The position numbers were made by a program, and so were the translations under genes. Source: Steromphala cineraria (lineage: Eukaryota; Mollusca; Gastropoda; Trochida; Trochidae). Taken from it: 64,000 nt of DNA. Below are positions 21,467-33,220 of the stretch, piece after piece (positions within the stretch are counted from its first letter, which is position 1; the number at the start of each line of letters is the position of its first letter). The stretch lies in assembly GCA_916613615.1 (NCBI GenBank), contig OU744723.1, positions 32,432,171 to 32,496,170 on the forward strand, written 5' to 3'. The notes beneath the pieces are model-generated. The model was not told where the DNA came from, did not search any database, and saw only the letters and a list, made by a program, of their open reading frames with translations.

Positions 21467-21797
21467 ACCACAAAGGCCCTGCTAAGACGAGTCAGAATAA
21501 TCTTTGTTTTCAACTTAAGGAATTACTGGGTTTTTTTAAGGTCGATTGGTACATAAAAATATGACCCTCTCAAACGTAATGCAGGGCTCCAGATAATTAT
21601 TTTCACACATGCGTGCTTCGCTCATCAAATTTAAGATTGACAAGTAAAATAGCACATGAAAAAACGTGAGGAGTATTTCACTCATGAAATTTAAATTAAA
21701 ATAATAAAGCACACGAACATGTGCTTAATAGTACTGCCGATTTAGGATCATCACGTAATGCACTTGTACCCTGAACCTGATGCCAAGAATAATATAT
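21467..21797. other. Intergenic, nothing recognised
   Basis: AT-rich with no supported feature. Confidence 0.4.
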
Positions 21798-22464
21798 GCC
21801 CTTTTTACATGCGCATTTTACTCCTGAGAGTATAATTACTCCTAGGAGTAGTTTTGCTCCTTGAAATAAAAGTATATTTACTTAACGTTCCATTGGAATT
21901 TAAGGACCCTTAAGTATATCATGATTTGACAAGTAGAAATAAATGTTTTCTTGGAAAACTCAATGTGTGAAGTGCATATCCTGAGACGGAGAAGAAATTA
22001 ACAAAATTTAACCATAGATTTTGTTTGATCAATCAACTACTAGTGTAAAAGTGGTAAAAGCAGGTTTTCAGTTTTAAAAGAATGACACTCAACACAACAA
22101 CACCAAATTTGTTTCATTAGGAAACATGCTCTCGACAAAGTAAAAAGAAGTATCTTGAATGTAAGTTATTATTCATAAAAAAAATTATAGTATTGTTTGG
22201 AAACTATATAAATGGAAGTCAATTACCTCAACCTAATCATTCAACTATGCTAATACTATAGAAAATGACACGGATACTTACAGGAGTAAAAGTAAATATA
22301 CTTTTACTTTACCCTTGGGGTGGAGTACTCGAGTATTTAACTCCTAGGAGTAAATATAGTCCTATAAGTAAATCTGTTTTGGGCTGTTTACATGGCACGT
22401 TTACTCCCTGTAAGTATATGTAAATATACTCCTAGGAGTAAACGTGCGCATGTAAAAAAGGGCT
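21798..22464. mobile_element. Palindromic-box element, ACTCCTAGGAGT type
   Basis: The ends are inverted repeats: GCCCTTTTTACATGCGCATT on the left and its inverse, CGTGCGCATGTAAAAAAGGGC, on the right. Inside are boxes TACTCCTAGGAGTA and variants (near 21819, 21837, 22325, 22337, 22427) preceded by TTTACATGNCGCRTTTAC-like lead sequences. Non-coding DNA transposon-like repeat of about 665 bp. Confidence 0.7.
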
Positions 22465-23449
22465 TTAGTCTTGACTTGCTTGATAGTACCTTTTAGCCGG
22501 GGATTGCTGTAATAAAAAGTGCTCCCAAAATAGGGATGGCAGCAGGCTCATTCAGAAAAATTTAAAATCTCTTCGTGAAAACTGTACATTCTACTGTACT
22601 CCTGAAGTTTATTTTTGGTTTTACGTTTAACATTTTTCATCTTTAAATGATAGTTTAAAAATATGTTAAAACAGTCACATTGATGATTACATATGTCCGG
22701 TTAGGTTACATTTGAACATTTGAATATAGATATTGTCTGAGTTTTGAGTCTTATAAATCACTCCATTATAAAATTTTAAGAAAGGAGGCAAGACGTTGAA
22801 ATCTAAAGACTATGGGTACAAAAAGTACATCTTTCGATCATAAGGATAACGTTGATAGGTCAGGTTTCATAATATTTAGATATTTTAGTTAAAAATATTT
22901 CTAAAGCAGATTGCTACATAAAATTAGAAAATGTTCCTTATATTTAAAATATCAATATTTGAATTCATTTTATATCTCTGCTCCATAATAAGTTTGAAAT
23001 AAATATGTCTTTAATCAGATATGTCCACAAATTAAGTATACAATATAGAAGTTTAAGGTTTTATAATTTTTTATATCTTAAAAAGGGTCACTCTCAGGTA
23101 TAGGCTAACATTATCATTAATAGTTGAAAATAGGTGATATACATAAGGTTCCGAGTGCCGAAAGCTTGCCTCTTGGAAGGCTTTTTGTTGGAACAGGGGC
23201 CAGATCAACATTTTATGAGTGGGGAGAATGTTATTATCCCCAGCTTCTATAATTTTGTCCAAAGATTGATCAGATTTAAAATTGATCATGTTTCGGTGCA
23301 CCGAGACATGCTATCAATTACATGATATCGCTTCAGAATAGCAAATGCTACAAATATAATCTTAATGTTATATTATATATTTTCAGATTTAAAAGAAACT
23401 TAGGGAGGTTAATCAAATCAACATACAAAGACAAATAAATAAATATATT
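22465..23449. other. Intergenic / 3' flank of the STELLO-like gene
   Basis: AT-rich; the short frames near 23071-23325 are small and random-looking. No feature supported. Confidence 0.4.
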
Positions 23450-23455
23450 TTTATT
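23450..23455 (-). terminator. Poly(A) signal candidate for the STELLO-like gene
   Basis: AATAAA on the minus strand about 108 bp downstream of the stop codon at 23563, with AT-rich sequence following. Confidence 0.5.
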
Positions 23456-23562
23456 TTAAAAATAAGTATGTATACATATAGATACAAACCTCAACAAATT
23501 TGTATGCTGTTACAGGCAATCCAATGTCAGTTGCGAATGTTTGAAGAAGCGAACATAAAATG

Positions 23563-26500
23563 TCAAGTTATTGTCAAAGGAAGAATCTTTTCACAGATAA
23601 ACTTACGCCCCGTTTTATTTGCAAATACCTGAGATATTTTGACGGGATGAAGAAACAAATCACGTTTATTGAAATACTCTAGAGTATGGTTTCTTTTGCC
23701 ATCATATGCAAGATAAGTCCCTGGCATAGCGTACAGATTTTCTGTTTTCTCGATTCCGTAAAAGACGGTCGGTATCACCAATTCCACAAAGACATTAAAC
23801 CTGGAAAAGTGCTCAAAATAGAAAATAACCTCTTCCTTGTACGAGTCTGGTACGTATGCAATGTCGGAGAAGGAGTGACAAACTCCGTCAGAGTATCCTG
23901 TAACCTTTTTTAATTGTCGTAAGAACTTTTCCAATCTGTGGGGATGCTTTTGCTGCAGCGCTTTGATACTCTTTTCGAATGCCGGTCTTCCGACCTCTTT
24001 GTGAAGCCAATACCACGTCGTATTTACAGATAACTGAAGAATCCCACAATATTTTACCCAAATCTTGTCCAGGGGTTGTTGATGGATATTCCACGTATTC
24101 AAAAGGACATCGTCTCCTATGTACAGATATCCGTCAACTTTGTAGTTCATTCTCATCGCCTGAAGTAAACATTTATGGGCAAAATATCCCCTGAAATGGT
24201 CAACTTCTATAAAGGAAAGCGTCTCACTATCCCCTACTTCTTCGTCAAATTTCCTTCTGTTACTCCCACAGTAGAGAATGTTGGGAAACTGCATTCTGTA
24301 CAAGGCCTCGAGTATATGAATGTTTTTGTAGAAAGGGAAATTGAACACAATTATCAGAAGTATATTCGGATATGTCTTCAGCCTCTCTTGAAGTGTGCTC
24401 ATCCTCAAAGTTAGTTTGGAATTTTTACATAATTGTGAAATGACAGTAAGCTTTTTGGACCGAGGATGCACATTTCCCCCTCGAACCAATGACGGCGGGA
24501 CTTGTGAAGCTGCGTTGAATTTGATCTTGGAACCTTGAAGGGACTGATTAGGAAGTTCAACTTCTGTTATGCAATGAAGTCTTCGAAAAGGTCTCCTGTT
24601 GGGTTCTCTGTAACCAATGGTTACCAGATCCGCGATCCAGCTCGATACTAACTTCTCATCTTGATTTTTCATAAAACCTTCCGACGTCGTATCAGTTGAC
24701 AGCTGAATCACACACTTGAAAAAAGACAGCGATATTTCACACTCCCATTTCTGAAGGAAGGACACCAAACGTTCTGTTTCAAAGTACAGATTCTTTTCTT
24801 CAACCGCATCCTGAAGATAGGAATGAGCATTTCTCTTCTGGAAGGCGTTGGGTGGAAAGAATGCTAAGTGACCTCCGATCTCCCACATCAACCTCTGGGA
24901 CCAGTAACCTCGCCATATATCACAAACACGCTGTGTTGTCGTCACCGGAAGTAGAAGAGCCCATAATGCATCATACAGGAAAAGGGTATTCTGGGAGTTA
25001 AAGGGAGATAACACACCGTTGGGCACAATCACTGGTGGCGCTCTCCAATCGAAGGTCACGTTCAATCTGGGAGTCGTCTGCTTTCGGGTTAATCTAAAAA
25101 TAGCATCCATATCTGGGTCACCGTTAACAACGCCTTGTTGAATCAAAGGTGTCTCATAATTGTCAAGCAAGAACTCAGAAGTGGAGTTTGCCCCAACAGC
25201 AGACAATGGATACCCTCGAGGCCAAAGTGTGGGTTGTCCAAAGTACCTGTAGGGGTTGAAGAGTTCCTTCCCGTCGAATGCAAGGGTCCACATAGATGGT
25301 TTGAGGACGAAGTTTTTCAAGTGGTCAAGGGGTCGGTTATCATCGTCAGTCTCATATATGACCTTTGCCCCGTGTAATATGGCAAACAGGTATCCGATGT
25401 TCTTTCGGGCATAGCTTTTTATCGGAACTTGACTTGTTGATCGAAGACCAAGACTTTGCTGATCTTCCACGCTGAGATAGATCACCCCTGGTAAACTGCA
25501 AAACATTGGTATTAAAATATGAAATTGAGTTGATGTCAAAAGTTAAAGCACGCTTCTAAAAATCAGAGAATTTAAGGAGATCTGCTTTAAGTAACGAGCA
25601 TGTGTATAAACTGACAGACAAAAAAACAAACAAAACAAGTACACAATCAAGTTGAGTTTGTCAGTCTAAGTAAACCTAGCCTCACTATTATCCGTTACAC
25701 TGCTATACTGAGTCTAGAAAGGTCTGGTTGAGGGTCGCGTCAGCCGACCTTTCTGCGACCTATGACCCTCCAACGTTATACGTGCGAAGGCACACTATTG
25801 TGGCTTGGTAAGATCAGTTCTGATTGGTCAACTTGGTCACGTGAGCTGACGCGACTCTCAACCAAGCCTTTCTAGACTCAGTATAGCAGTGTAACGGATA
25901 CTAGTGAGGCTAGGTTTACTTAGACTGTTGAGTTTGTCAAATGATTTTCAAGATTTTCAATAACACATAGTACGATATAGTTTTTGATGCCATATTCTCA
26001 AACTGATAAGAACAAGAGTTTAATCATCGTTAACAAAACTTTCTCAGTGTTGTTGATGTTTTTTAAAAAAGAGAAGAAATTATCACAATCAAAAACCTTT
26101 TTTCACATATTTACAACATTTCAATAATGATAATGCAGAGGAATATATGAATGACAAATTCTTTGTTCATTGTATACGACGTTTCGACACAGATTCTTAC
26201 ACAATAATACATGTATGTGTCGAAGTCGCATACATTGAACAAAGAAGTTGTCATCCATATATTCCTCTGCATTACTGTCATCCCAACTTCTAAAATGGCT
26301 CTCAGAGAAATTTCATTAATGTTAGGAGTCATGATAGCGTTAATTCAATTTTAATTTGATTAAAATAAGTTTAGTTCCGAGAAATAAGATATTCAAAATA
26401 TTCACTTTTCGGAGATATGAAATCCTCTATACTAGGTCTGACCGCAACCCCGTGCCTCGCATGTTTTATACCAGGTTAGTGCATCTAAAACCCAGTCGCT

Positions 26501-29500
26501 AGCAGACCAATCACATCGTTTCGCTTATAAAATCGCTAGCGGTAATCGTGTTCAAAGAAGGGTTGCCCTAAGCTGTTACCGAAGGTTTTTGCCGGCGGCT
26601 TGTGATTGGTTAGCCGAGTAAACGTAAGGACATGCGACCTAGGGGCTGCGCTCGGAACTCCTGGAGATGAGCTATTGAAATAACCACTTTGATTCTCGAT
26701 ACTGTTAATGTTTTTAAACATTTATTCCTCGGAACGAGGCCGATTTTAACCAGACTGAATCCATTTTCTTACCCCTGCCTACATTATACAAAGACATTTT
26801 AAAAAAACACGTCGACGTCATGACCAGACATCAGTTATTTTATTCATACTACTGCAAATATGTATTATTGTTGACTTAATTCACCACATGTAACCCTCTT
26901 AGATATTACTAAAATTAAACAGACCAACAGCCAATATTATCAATTCTTAAGAAAGGTTTGAGGCATTGGATGTGAAGTTTTCAGTTAACCAAGAAAGACA
27001 TATTGACCAAAATATTTTACAAAATCCCACAATGTGACAAATGGTTTTCTGCTCTTCATCTTCTAAATACATTCAGTCTTTAATATCAACTTTTTGAAGA
27101 AATATATTTGTAGGTAAAATTCTATGGAGAATTCTGTACTGAAACCATCTTTGTCAGCAGATAAAGAAAACTTATGTCATACAAGTACAAACTAAGTTAA
27201 AGGAGAACCTAACGTTTTTGGATAGTGTTTTCTTCAAATTTTCTCCTAAAGAATTTCAGTTTATGATAAATGAATCATCTTCAAAAGGTCTCATTTCTAA
27301 ACTCTTTAGAGATATTATCAAGTATCCAGCAGTAACTGCAGTCAGCCATTCAAGTGTGAACACTATTATTTGCGATAAGGAAATATATTCGCGTAGCTTA
27401 ACCCAAAGTGGTACGTACGTTTAAGAATTAAAACTTTTGATTTACAACTTTGTCTTGTAATAAGTATCAGTTATTTTCTTATTCATTAGTACTTTTCCTT
27501 CAAAATCAGACTGACCTCCAATTGTGAGGTGTTTTGGTATCTCCAACGACGACCAGTTGCCAGCCCGACAGTTTAGCCAGGAACTTGACATCAGGAGTAG
27601 GGAGGGCGATTGTTGTCACCACAATCCATTTGTAGCTTTCAACACTGGTGTATCTCTTTATGCGACTGAAAAACCGAAAGTAACGAGTATGGATATAGAT
27701 GCGTATGTACCTTAAGTTTGTTCATGTCCTCGTCTAGCATATAATAACACATCATTTTTGGCTTTGTTTGGACGTCAATTGATTAACTTCAGCAGAACTG
27801 AAGGATCCACAATTGTCTATGTGTATAATAATATTTTACTTATTTTTTGATTGTCTGGTCCCTTATGCAAAAAATATGATTTCGGCACGATGAAATTGAC
27901 AGCGGGGGTAAATTGTTTGAACTTCTGATTTAACTATCCAATCTCAGAGACATTCTAAATTACGTGATATTAACACTAGGTTTAGCAGGTAAGTGAACTT
28001 AAGGGACGCAGCTGTAGATAGAAGATTTTTCAGTTTTTTCAGTTCATTTCTTGGGTTTTTTTTGGGGGCGTCCACAAACCGTCATCTTCCTACATAAAGC
28101 CCAAAACGCCAGTTTATGAGCTGTCAGTTTTATGCTTTGCTGCCGACCCTTGAGTTTTCTGGGCTACAATGCCTACAGGCGATCGTAAGTAAACTCCAAA
28201 TAATTTCTGAATAGACAATTTCTTACTGTCGTAATAAGGTAGAGAGCAAGCACAGAAAACTCAAAGGTTGGCATAAAACTGACAGTTCGGAAACATGGTT
28301 TTAAGGCATTCGCACTCTTTCAAAGACTCTACCATAAGATTATATTAGAGCCAGTGTTCGTCTTTTTGAACTTGGTCTATATTTTACCTGCGCTTTAAAC
28401 TTTGCCCGCCTGTCCTCACAACAACGTTGCGATTGCACTTCTATGGTATAGTATACACATTGTATTGTATGCGGTTTGCTACCCTCTCGACAAAGTGACA
28501 GTTCAAGTCATAAAACCAAGATTTTATGAATCAAGTTAATGTGTCGGGAGAGAAAAGTCAAAAACGGATTGCAAACGAATACCGTTATTTATAGCCCATA
28601 ATGAATGACCTCACCTCACAAGCGTAATATGAGACATAAAAGGATTTGGGAGAACATTGGTGTTGTGGCCCGGGTTTGATTACCGGAGGAGGCACCAAAC
28701 ATCTATGAACTAGGTCTAACTCTGCGTTGCAACCTTGGGCAAGGCATTTCATTCACATTGTACTCAGTATACCGATTTATACCTCAACTTCTACGAGGTC
28801 GCACTCCGTTTGATAGCGGCCAGGAAGGTACACGTTCCTAAAGGATAATTATATACTTAGTGAGCTTGGAACCAGTCTAGATGAACATGGCTCATCAGAA
28901 ATGGGTTTTCATTATCTTTAGCAAGTAAAAATAATGATAAATAATAAAGCTCACTTGCAATACGCCATCGCGTCTAGACCAAATCACCTCATGTTTATTG
29001 CAACTACAATTTGATTTCTTACTTCACGGAATCGTTTTTTATAATCAGGACCAGTTATTTCACAGTTTAAAAAAATGGTTTATAAGTCTCAATATCAAAA
29101 CATCATACAACTTCTCTTTTGTTGATGATCACTTTTAACTAGTCAATGAGACGACCTTTGGCAGTAAGGTTTCCAAATCAAATTCAAATTGTAAAATGCT
29201 GTATGTTAATAACTGATGTCTACGGCATTACCGTTTGTAAGGGCTTTTTCTAAATGGAACGGTTCTAATGTTGCTTCACTCTGCTCCCAGCATAACACCC
29301 TGATATCCGTCGGGCAAAATGCCTCTTTTTTGCCGACTGAGCACTAGCAACTGATAAGCTGTCACCTAACCATCCATTTCGTAGAAATCTACATAAACAT
29401 CTATACTGAGAATGACATGAGATTTAAATTTGATATCACTCTCGTTGATGTTATTCGCGCTGTTATGAATTCTCATCCGCGTTTATGCCGTGTATTGCTA

Positions 29501-29858
29501 GAAGCGTACTATTTGATTGCATTGCTATATTAAGCGAAAGGAGTGTTTGACCGGATGAATATCAGGGTATAAGTTGGAGATCAACGCGGGGACATGAACG
29601 CTGATGAAGCAGGATGCAGCATGTGATAAATTGAATGTTTGGAAATTCTTGTAAGAAAACGTGTTCATTTTGTGAAACAAACCACTCTCCTGGCTGCATG
29701 AACATATTCGTCTTAATGCTGGATACTTACATATCGTCAGTTGTGGACGTGTTGAGGCGCAGTACACTTGTACCAAAGTGTGAGAGAAGTAACAGCACGT
29801 TGACTGCTCCGACTACCAGTATGAAGACAAATACCGGTCGAAGTTTCACGACTTTCAT
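23563..29858 (-). CDS. STELLO/DUF288-like type II membrane protein, three exons, 736 aa
   Basis: Exons on the minus strand are 29858-29731, 27665-27516 and 25495-23563. All junctions are canonical (donors GTAAGT and GTCAGT; acceptors TTTTTCAG and TTTTGCAG) and the phases close exactly. Residues about 7-27 are a signal anchor (PVFVFILVVGAVNVLLLL), so a short cytosolic tail and a Golgi-lumen body are expected. Exon 2 gives KWIVVTTIALPTP and LSGWQLVVVGDTKTP. Exon 3 gives SYARKNIGYLFAILHGAKVI then ETDDDN (residues 141-146), the DXD-like hallmark of DUF288/STELLO. A second acidic motif, YIGDDVLLNTWN, lies near residue 555. Plant STELLO proteins are Golgi glycosyltransferase-like proteins that act on cellulose synthase assembly; the animal role is not established. 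Length is close to plant STELLO (about 760). No frameshift is visible. Confidence 0.9.
25662..25927. mobile_element. Foldback element with 10-bp target duplication (MULE-like)
   Basis: Long inverted arms start CAGTCTAAGTAAACCTAGCC and end with the inverse. The element is flanked by the direct repeat TTGAGTTTGT at 25652-25661 and 25928-25937. A 9-10 bp duplication with long arms is typical of Mutator-like elements. It lies in intron 2 of the STELLO-like gene. A diverged copy is at 41950-42178. Confidence 0.85.
26131..26275. mobile_element. Hairpin MITE
   Basis: Near-complete palindrome: AATGCAGAGGAATATATGAA on the left is inverted as ATATTCCTCTGCATTA on the right. Inner arms TTGTTCATTGTATACGACG / GTCGCATACATTGAACAA also pair. 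It lies in intron 2 of the STELLO-like gene. Confidence 0.8.
26365..26755. mobile_element. MITE with GTTCCGAGAAATAA termini (long copy)
   Basis: The left AGTTCCGAGAAATAAGATATT is inverted on the right as ATTCCTCGGAAC followed by GAGGCCGATTTTAACC. Terminal parts match the shorter element at 31690-31880. The middle 250 bp (26430-26690) is absent from that copy. Confidence 0.6.
27516..27665 (-). CDS. Exon 2 of the STELLO-like gene
   Basis: 150 nt between acceptor TTTTTCAG and donor GTCAGT. It takes phase from exon 1 (AT|T) and hands on AG|T to exon 3. It encodes YKWIVVTT and GWQLVVVGDTKTPHNW, which match the start of the DUF288 domain. Confidence 0.85.
28121..28285. mobile_element. Foldback repeat in intron 1
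   Basis: Left arm CTGTCAGTTTTATGC and ACCCTTGAGTTTTCT is inverted on the right as AGAAAACTCAAAGGTTGGC and ATAAAACTGACAG. Non-coding, in intron 1 of the STELLO-like gene. Confidence 0.65.
28650..28850 (+). mobile_element. tRNA-derived SINE fragment with Meta-like domain
   Basis: A B-box-like GGGTTTGATTACCGG is followed by AACCTTGGGCAAGGCATTTC and ATTCACATTG, which resembles the conserved central domain of widespread metazoan SINEs (also in bivalves). The A box and 3' tail are unclear. It lies in intron 1 of the STELLO-like gene. Confidence 0.6.
29731..29858 (-). CDS. Exon 1 of the STELLO-like gene (signal anchor)
   Basis: 128 nt: ATG (29858-29856), 42 codons and 2 nt, then donor GTAAGT at 29730-29725. 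It encodes the N-terminal transmembrane anchor. A possible acceptor (CGTTACAG) lies 12 nt before the ATG, suggesting a further non-coding exon upstream. Confidence 0.8.
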
Positions 29859-29911
29859 GGCTGTAATCACCTGTAACGAAAAGTGTTCTCTTAAAGTGAC
29901 ACAGAGTATCT

Positions 29912-29938
29912 CTCTTTCTATCTATCTATCTATCTATT
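29912..29938. repeat. (TCTA)n microsatellite
   Basis: A short TCTATCTATCTATCTATC run just upstream of the STELLO-like gene's first coding exon. Confidence 0.8.
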
Positions 29939-30587
29939 AATGATTTTATTTGGTTTTGATAAGCTACAAAATATCTAATATGCTGATTGAAGTTCATATC
30001 TCATCACTGGACTTACAAATATGTCCATTTATGCATAATATCTCTAAAATGCTTGAGTTTATGGAAAAATCAATAAAACATCTCAAATACGTTTATTATT
30101 CGAAATTATGCATCCTAAAAATCTACATATTAGTAACACACACTAATAAACACTATCGAATCGAATATATCTTCCTGTCAGCCTATGACAAGGTTTCAAA
30201 ATTACGTTTGGCGAATTTGCGCGCGCCACTCGAGCCACATTGTCCGGTTTTCGATCAAAATCCCGACTTTGAACGGCCGTATTTTCGCTCTAATGTACTG
30301 ATTGGCCTTTAACTTGTTATTTTCAGTAACAGTTAGTGGTTCCCGATGTAATAACATCGATTTCAAAATTTGACATATGTGATCCTATCAACATATCTTT
30401 AATTTACCAACTGAGATAGAGATGTACATGAATTGGAACAACAAGACGAATTGTAATTCCGAGACACTTGATTTTCTCTTGAGGTCAGTAACCAAGTTGA
30501 TCATCGTTTTGTGCACCTGCTTAGGGGCCTACATAAGGGTCATGACGTCATTAGTATGAAGACATCGAAATGAACAACATTATTGGA
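29939..30587. other. 5' flank of the STELLO-like gene
   Basis: Would include upstream non-coding exon or promoter on the minus strand, but no TATA box or further exon can be identified with confidence. The 120-codon plus-strand frame here has no family signature. Confidence 0.3.
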
Positions 30588-30949
30588 CTTAGGGAAGTAG
30601 CACGTTTTGAGGGGGAATATAAAGTGATGTCAGGAAAATGAAAATAAATGGTTCCAATTAAAGACAATGCATTTAAACTAAATGAAGCAGTAATTAATCA
30701 AATACGTAATTCAAATTCCAGCCAGGGATTCATTTTTCTTACACAAAATGAATTAAAGGTGTTCACACAAACATGGCCGCCAAAGGACTTAATGTGAATC
30801 TTTAACATTTAATTTCTAACTATGAATGATTAGTTTATGTAATATCATGTTTGACACTATCAAAATACTACATTGACCTTTAACGTACAATTATCTGTGA
30901 AAAATTAAATATACAAAGTTTTCAAAATCCGTGCTACTGCCCCTTTAAA
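30588..30949. mobile_element. AGGGGCAG-family MITE (copy 3)
   Basis: Full-length body: GTAGCACGTTTTGAGGGGGAA, GTGATGTCAGGAAAATG, AATGGTTCCAATT, ACATGGCCGCC and the right end GTGCTACTGCCCCTTTAA. The left end is eroded. Non-coding. Confidence 0.85.
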
Positions 30950-31689
30950 GCCTCGTCATGGAAGATGACAGCCATAGCATATTAACCCTCCTCTAAAGAA
31001 TCCGTAGTTAATGTACATAATTCTTATGTTTGGTTGAGAGTGTGTACGTAACCATTTAAGATTTATTAAACACATCGATCGATTTTAGCATTTATGGTGT
31101 TGCTTCGAATCTATCATTACTGGGCCGACCTTCATGTGTGTCGTATTAGAATTTAGAGACGATGCCCTTTCGTCATGTGTGTTGACTTAAATTGTGGACT
31201 TGACTTTTCATTTTGACCAATGCTTTTTTATAAGCTGCTAAATAAACCCTATTTGTAGATATTTCTATTTCGTGGTAATTAAAATGATCTTTTTATTGAT
31301 TTGTAGGAATTATTCCTTCGATTTTTCAAATGTTTCAAATATGATACTTTTTGTAGGTGTACCCTTTTTATTGATGTTGAGTATATATCCAGTTGATACT
31401 GATAACTCTTATAACCTTTCAATTCTCAAAACAGCATTTTGAACTAATGTGCATATGTCAGCATACTTGTAGTTTCTTTTCGGGAACAATACTCGAATTA
31501 CTTATAACTAAGCTAAAGAATATACATCGCATGTCAGAAAGTAATAGGACACCTTTATTCAACATATCTGTTTCAAAAATAGCAATTACAGCTTTTAATT
31601 TGTGTATCTACTACGACAGTACATTGTGGTGTATGGATATTGCTTTGCTTGGTTTGTTTGTGATTTTTATCGATCAACAGATTGATAGG
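30950..31689. other. Intergenic, nothing recognised
   Basis: The 141-codon plus-strand frame from 31393 uses no recognisable domain and ends inside the repeat at 31690-31880, so I do not call it a gene. Confidence 0.4.
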
Positions 31690-31880
31690 GACGATTTCAA
31701 TCTGACTAAAATCTGCCTAGTTCCGAAAAATACAAGTTTAAAAATATCGAGAATCGAACTTGTTATTTCGATTAATTTCCTCTCCACTAATAGTTTAGAG
31801 GATTTCGTATCCCCCTAGAGTTAATATTTTGAATATTTTATTTCTCAGAATTAGGCCGATTGTAACCTCACTGGGGAGAT
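31690..31880. mobile_element. MITE with GTTCCGA(G)AAATA termini (short copy)
   Basis: The left TCTGACTAAAATCTGCCTAG and GTTCCGAAAAATA are inverted on the right as TATTTCTCAGAATTAGGCCG and ATTGTAACCTCACTGG. It matches the ends of 26365-26755, including the AGAGGATTTC segment. Confidence 0.6.
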
Positions 31881-32889
31881 ATGTTTGAATAATATTCGGA
31901 AAAGGAGGTAGATACTTGTAATGCATATTTAGAATAGTATAGTCGGAAATGTTTCTTTTCCAAATGTTTAAGATCGGACATGCGCATACGCGAATATGAC
32001 GTTGTCAACACCCCAAGAGTACGGGGCCAAGTTCGATATACACGAAAGTTGTTATGGCTGTTATTATCTACCATTCGTAACGTGGTGAAGCCACATGGAT
32101 CATATCTAAGATGGAAGTTGTTTCAAGCCTATCGGTGAACAAAAAGCAAAAAATAATCATTTTCAACGTCCCAACTTCAAGGAGGCATGTTCATTAACAA
32201 TAATCAATGTTTTTTTTATAATGTTTTTATTCCTTGAAATATAGGCATGATATACATAAAATAAGGAGTATATGTATTACCGAAACAATAATTACGTATT
32301 CCGAAAAGAGCGTTGCAGGTTTATTGTCACACGCATTGCTGAGATTGACGTAAGCTATAGCATGCTTCGAAATGTATTGAAAATATGCAAATTTTGGGCA
32401 GTTTTACATAAACAAAGGTAATTTTAAAGTATATTTTTGCAATGATTTCATAAGGCTTAGTTGGGAAAAACGTGGTTATTTGAACATCTGGAAGAATTAC
32501 TTACATTTGTCGCATAATAAAAAATAAAAGCAAAAAACCAATTTATTTCTATTTCGTGAGTACTTTAGACTCTGTAACAATCCGTGAATCCCCTTACTGA
32601 TTCATTAGGTTTATCCCAGTATCTCTTGCAAGACCTTCAAAACTTATCCGTACTATTGATCCGTCGAATTACGCTTGCGTGGTTTTGTGCCGATACGTCG
32701 AATCGGTTAGGTTTAATAATGCCTACAAGGAAAAACGCCTACATGGAACAATGCCTACACTGAATGTTGTGACAACCTTACCTCCAATTAATTGGTATTA
32801 TGCCAACAACAGAGAATTAAGGAGCAGATACATGTAGTTTAAGAAAGTAGGAGTGGACACTACAAGCAGGGATGGACTAATAAAACACT
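31881..32889. other. Intergenic, nothing recognised
   Basis: AT-rich. Three short ATGCCTACA-type repeats at 32717-32760 are the only pattern noticed. Confidence 0.4.
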
Positions 32890-33220
32890 TTAAAGGTGCA
32901 GTAGCAAGTTTTTTGATAATTTTATATTCTACAATTTTCACTGATATTTGTAAGTTAATGTTAAAAACATGATTTTGACAGTGTCAAAAATCTCATTTCA
33001 CAAGTAAAGTATTAAGATTCACATAAAATCCATTGGCGGCAATTGTGTGTACACCTTTATTCATTTTATAAGAAAAAGGAAACGCAAAGCTTAACTTTAC
33101 GTAATATATTTGAATTTCACCCGCTCCATTTAATTTAAATACAATCAATTGGAACCGTTAATTTTCATTTTCCTGACATCACTTTATATTCCGCCTAAAA
33201 ACGTGCTACTGCCCCTTTAA
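32890..33220. mobile_element. AGGGGCAG-family MITE (copy 4, reverse orientation)
   Basis: TTAAAGGTGCAGTAGCAAG on the left, the family body reversed (TGACAGTGTCAAAAATCTC, ATCCATTGGCGGC, CTGACATCACTTTATATTCC), and CTACTGCCCCTTTAA on the right. Confidence 0.85.

Noticed and set aside
31393..31818. A 141-codon plus-strand frame
   Set aside because: No domain, non-coding-like composition, and the last part is a transposon terminus.
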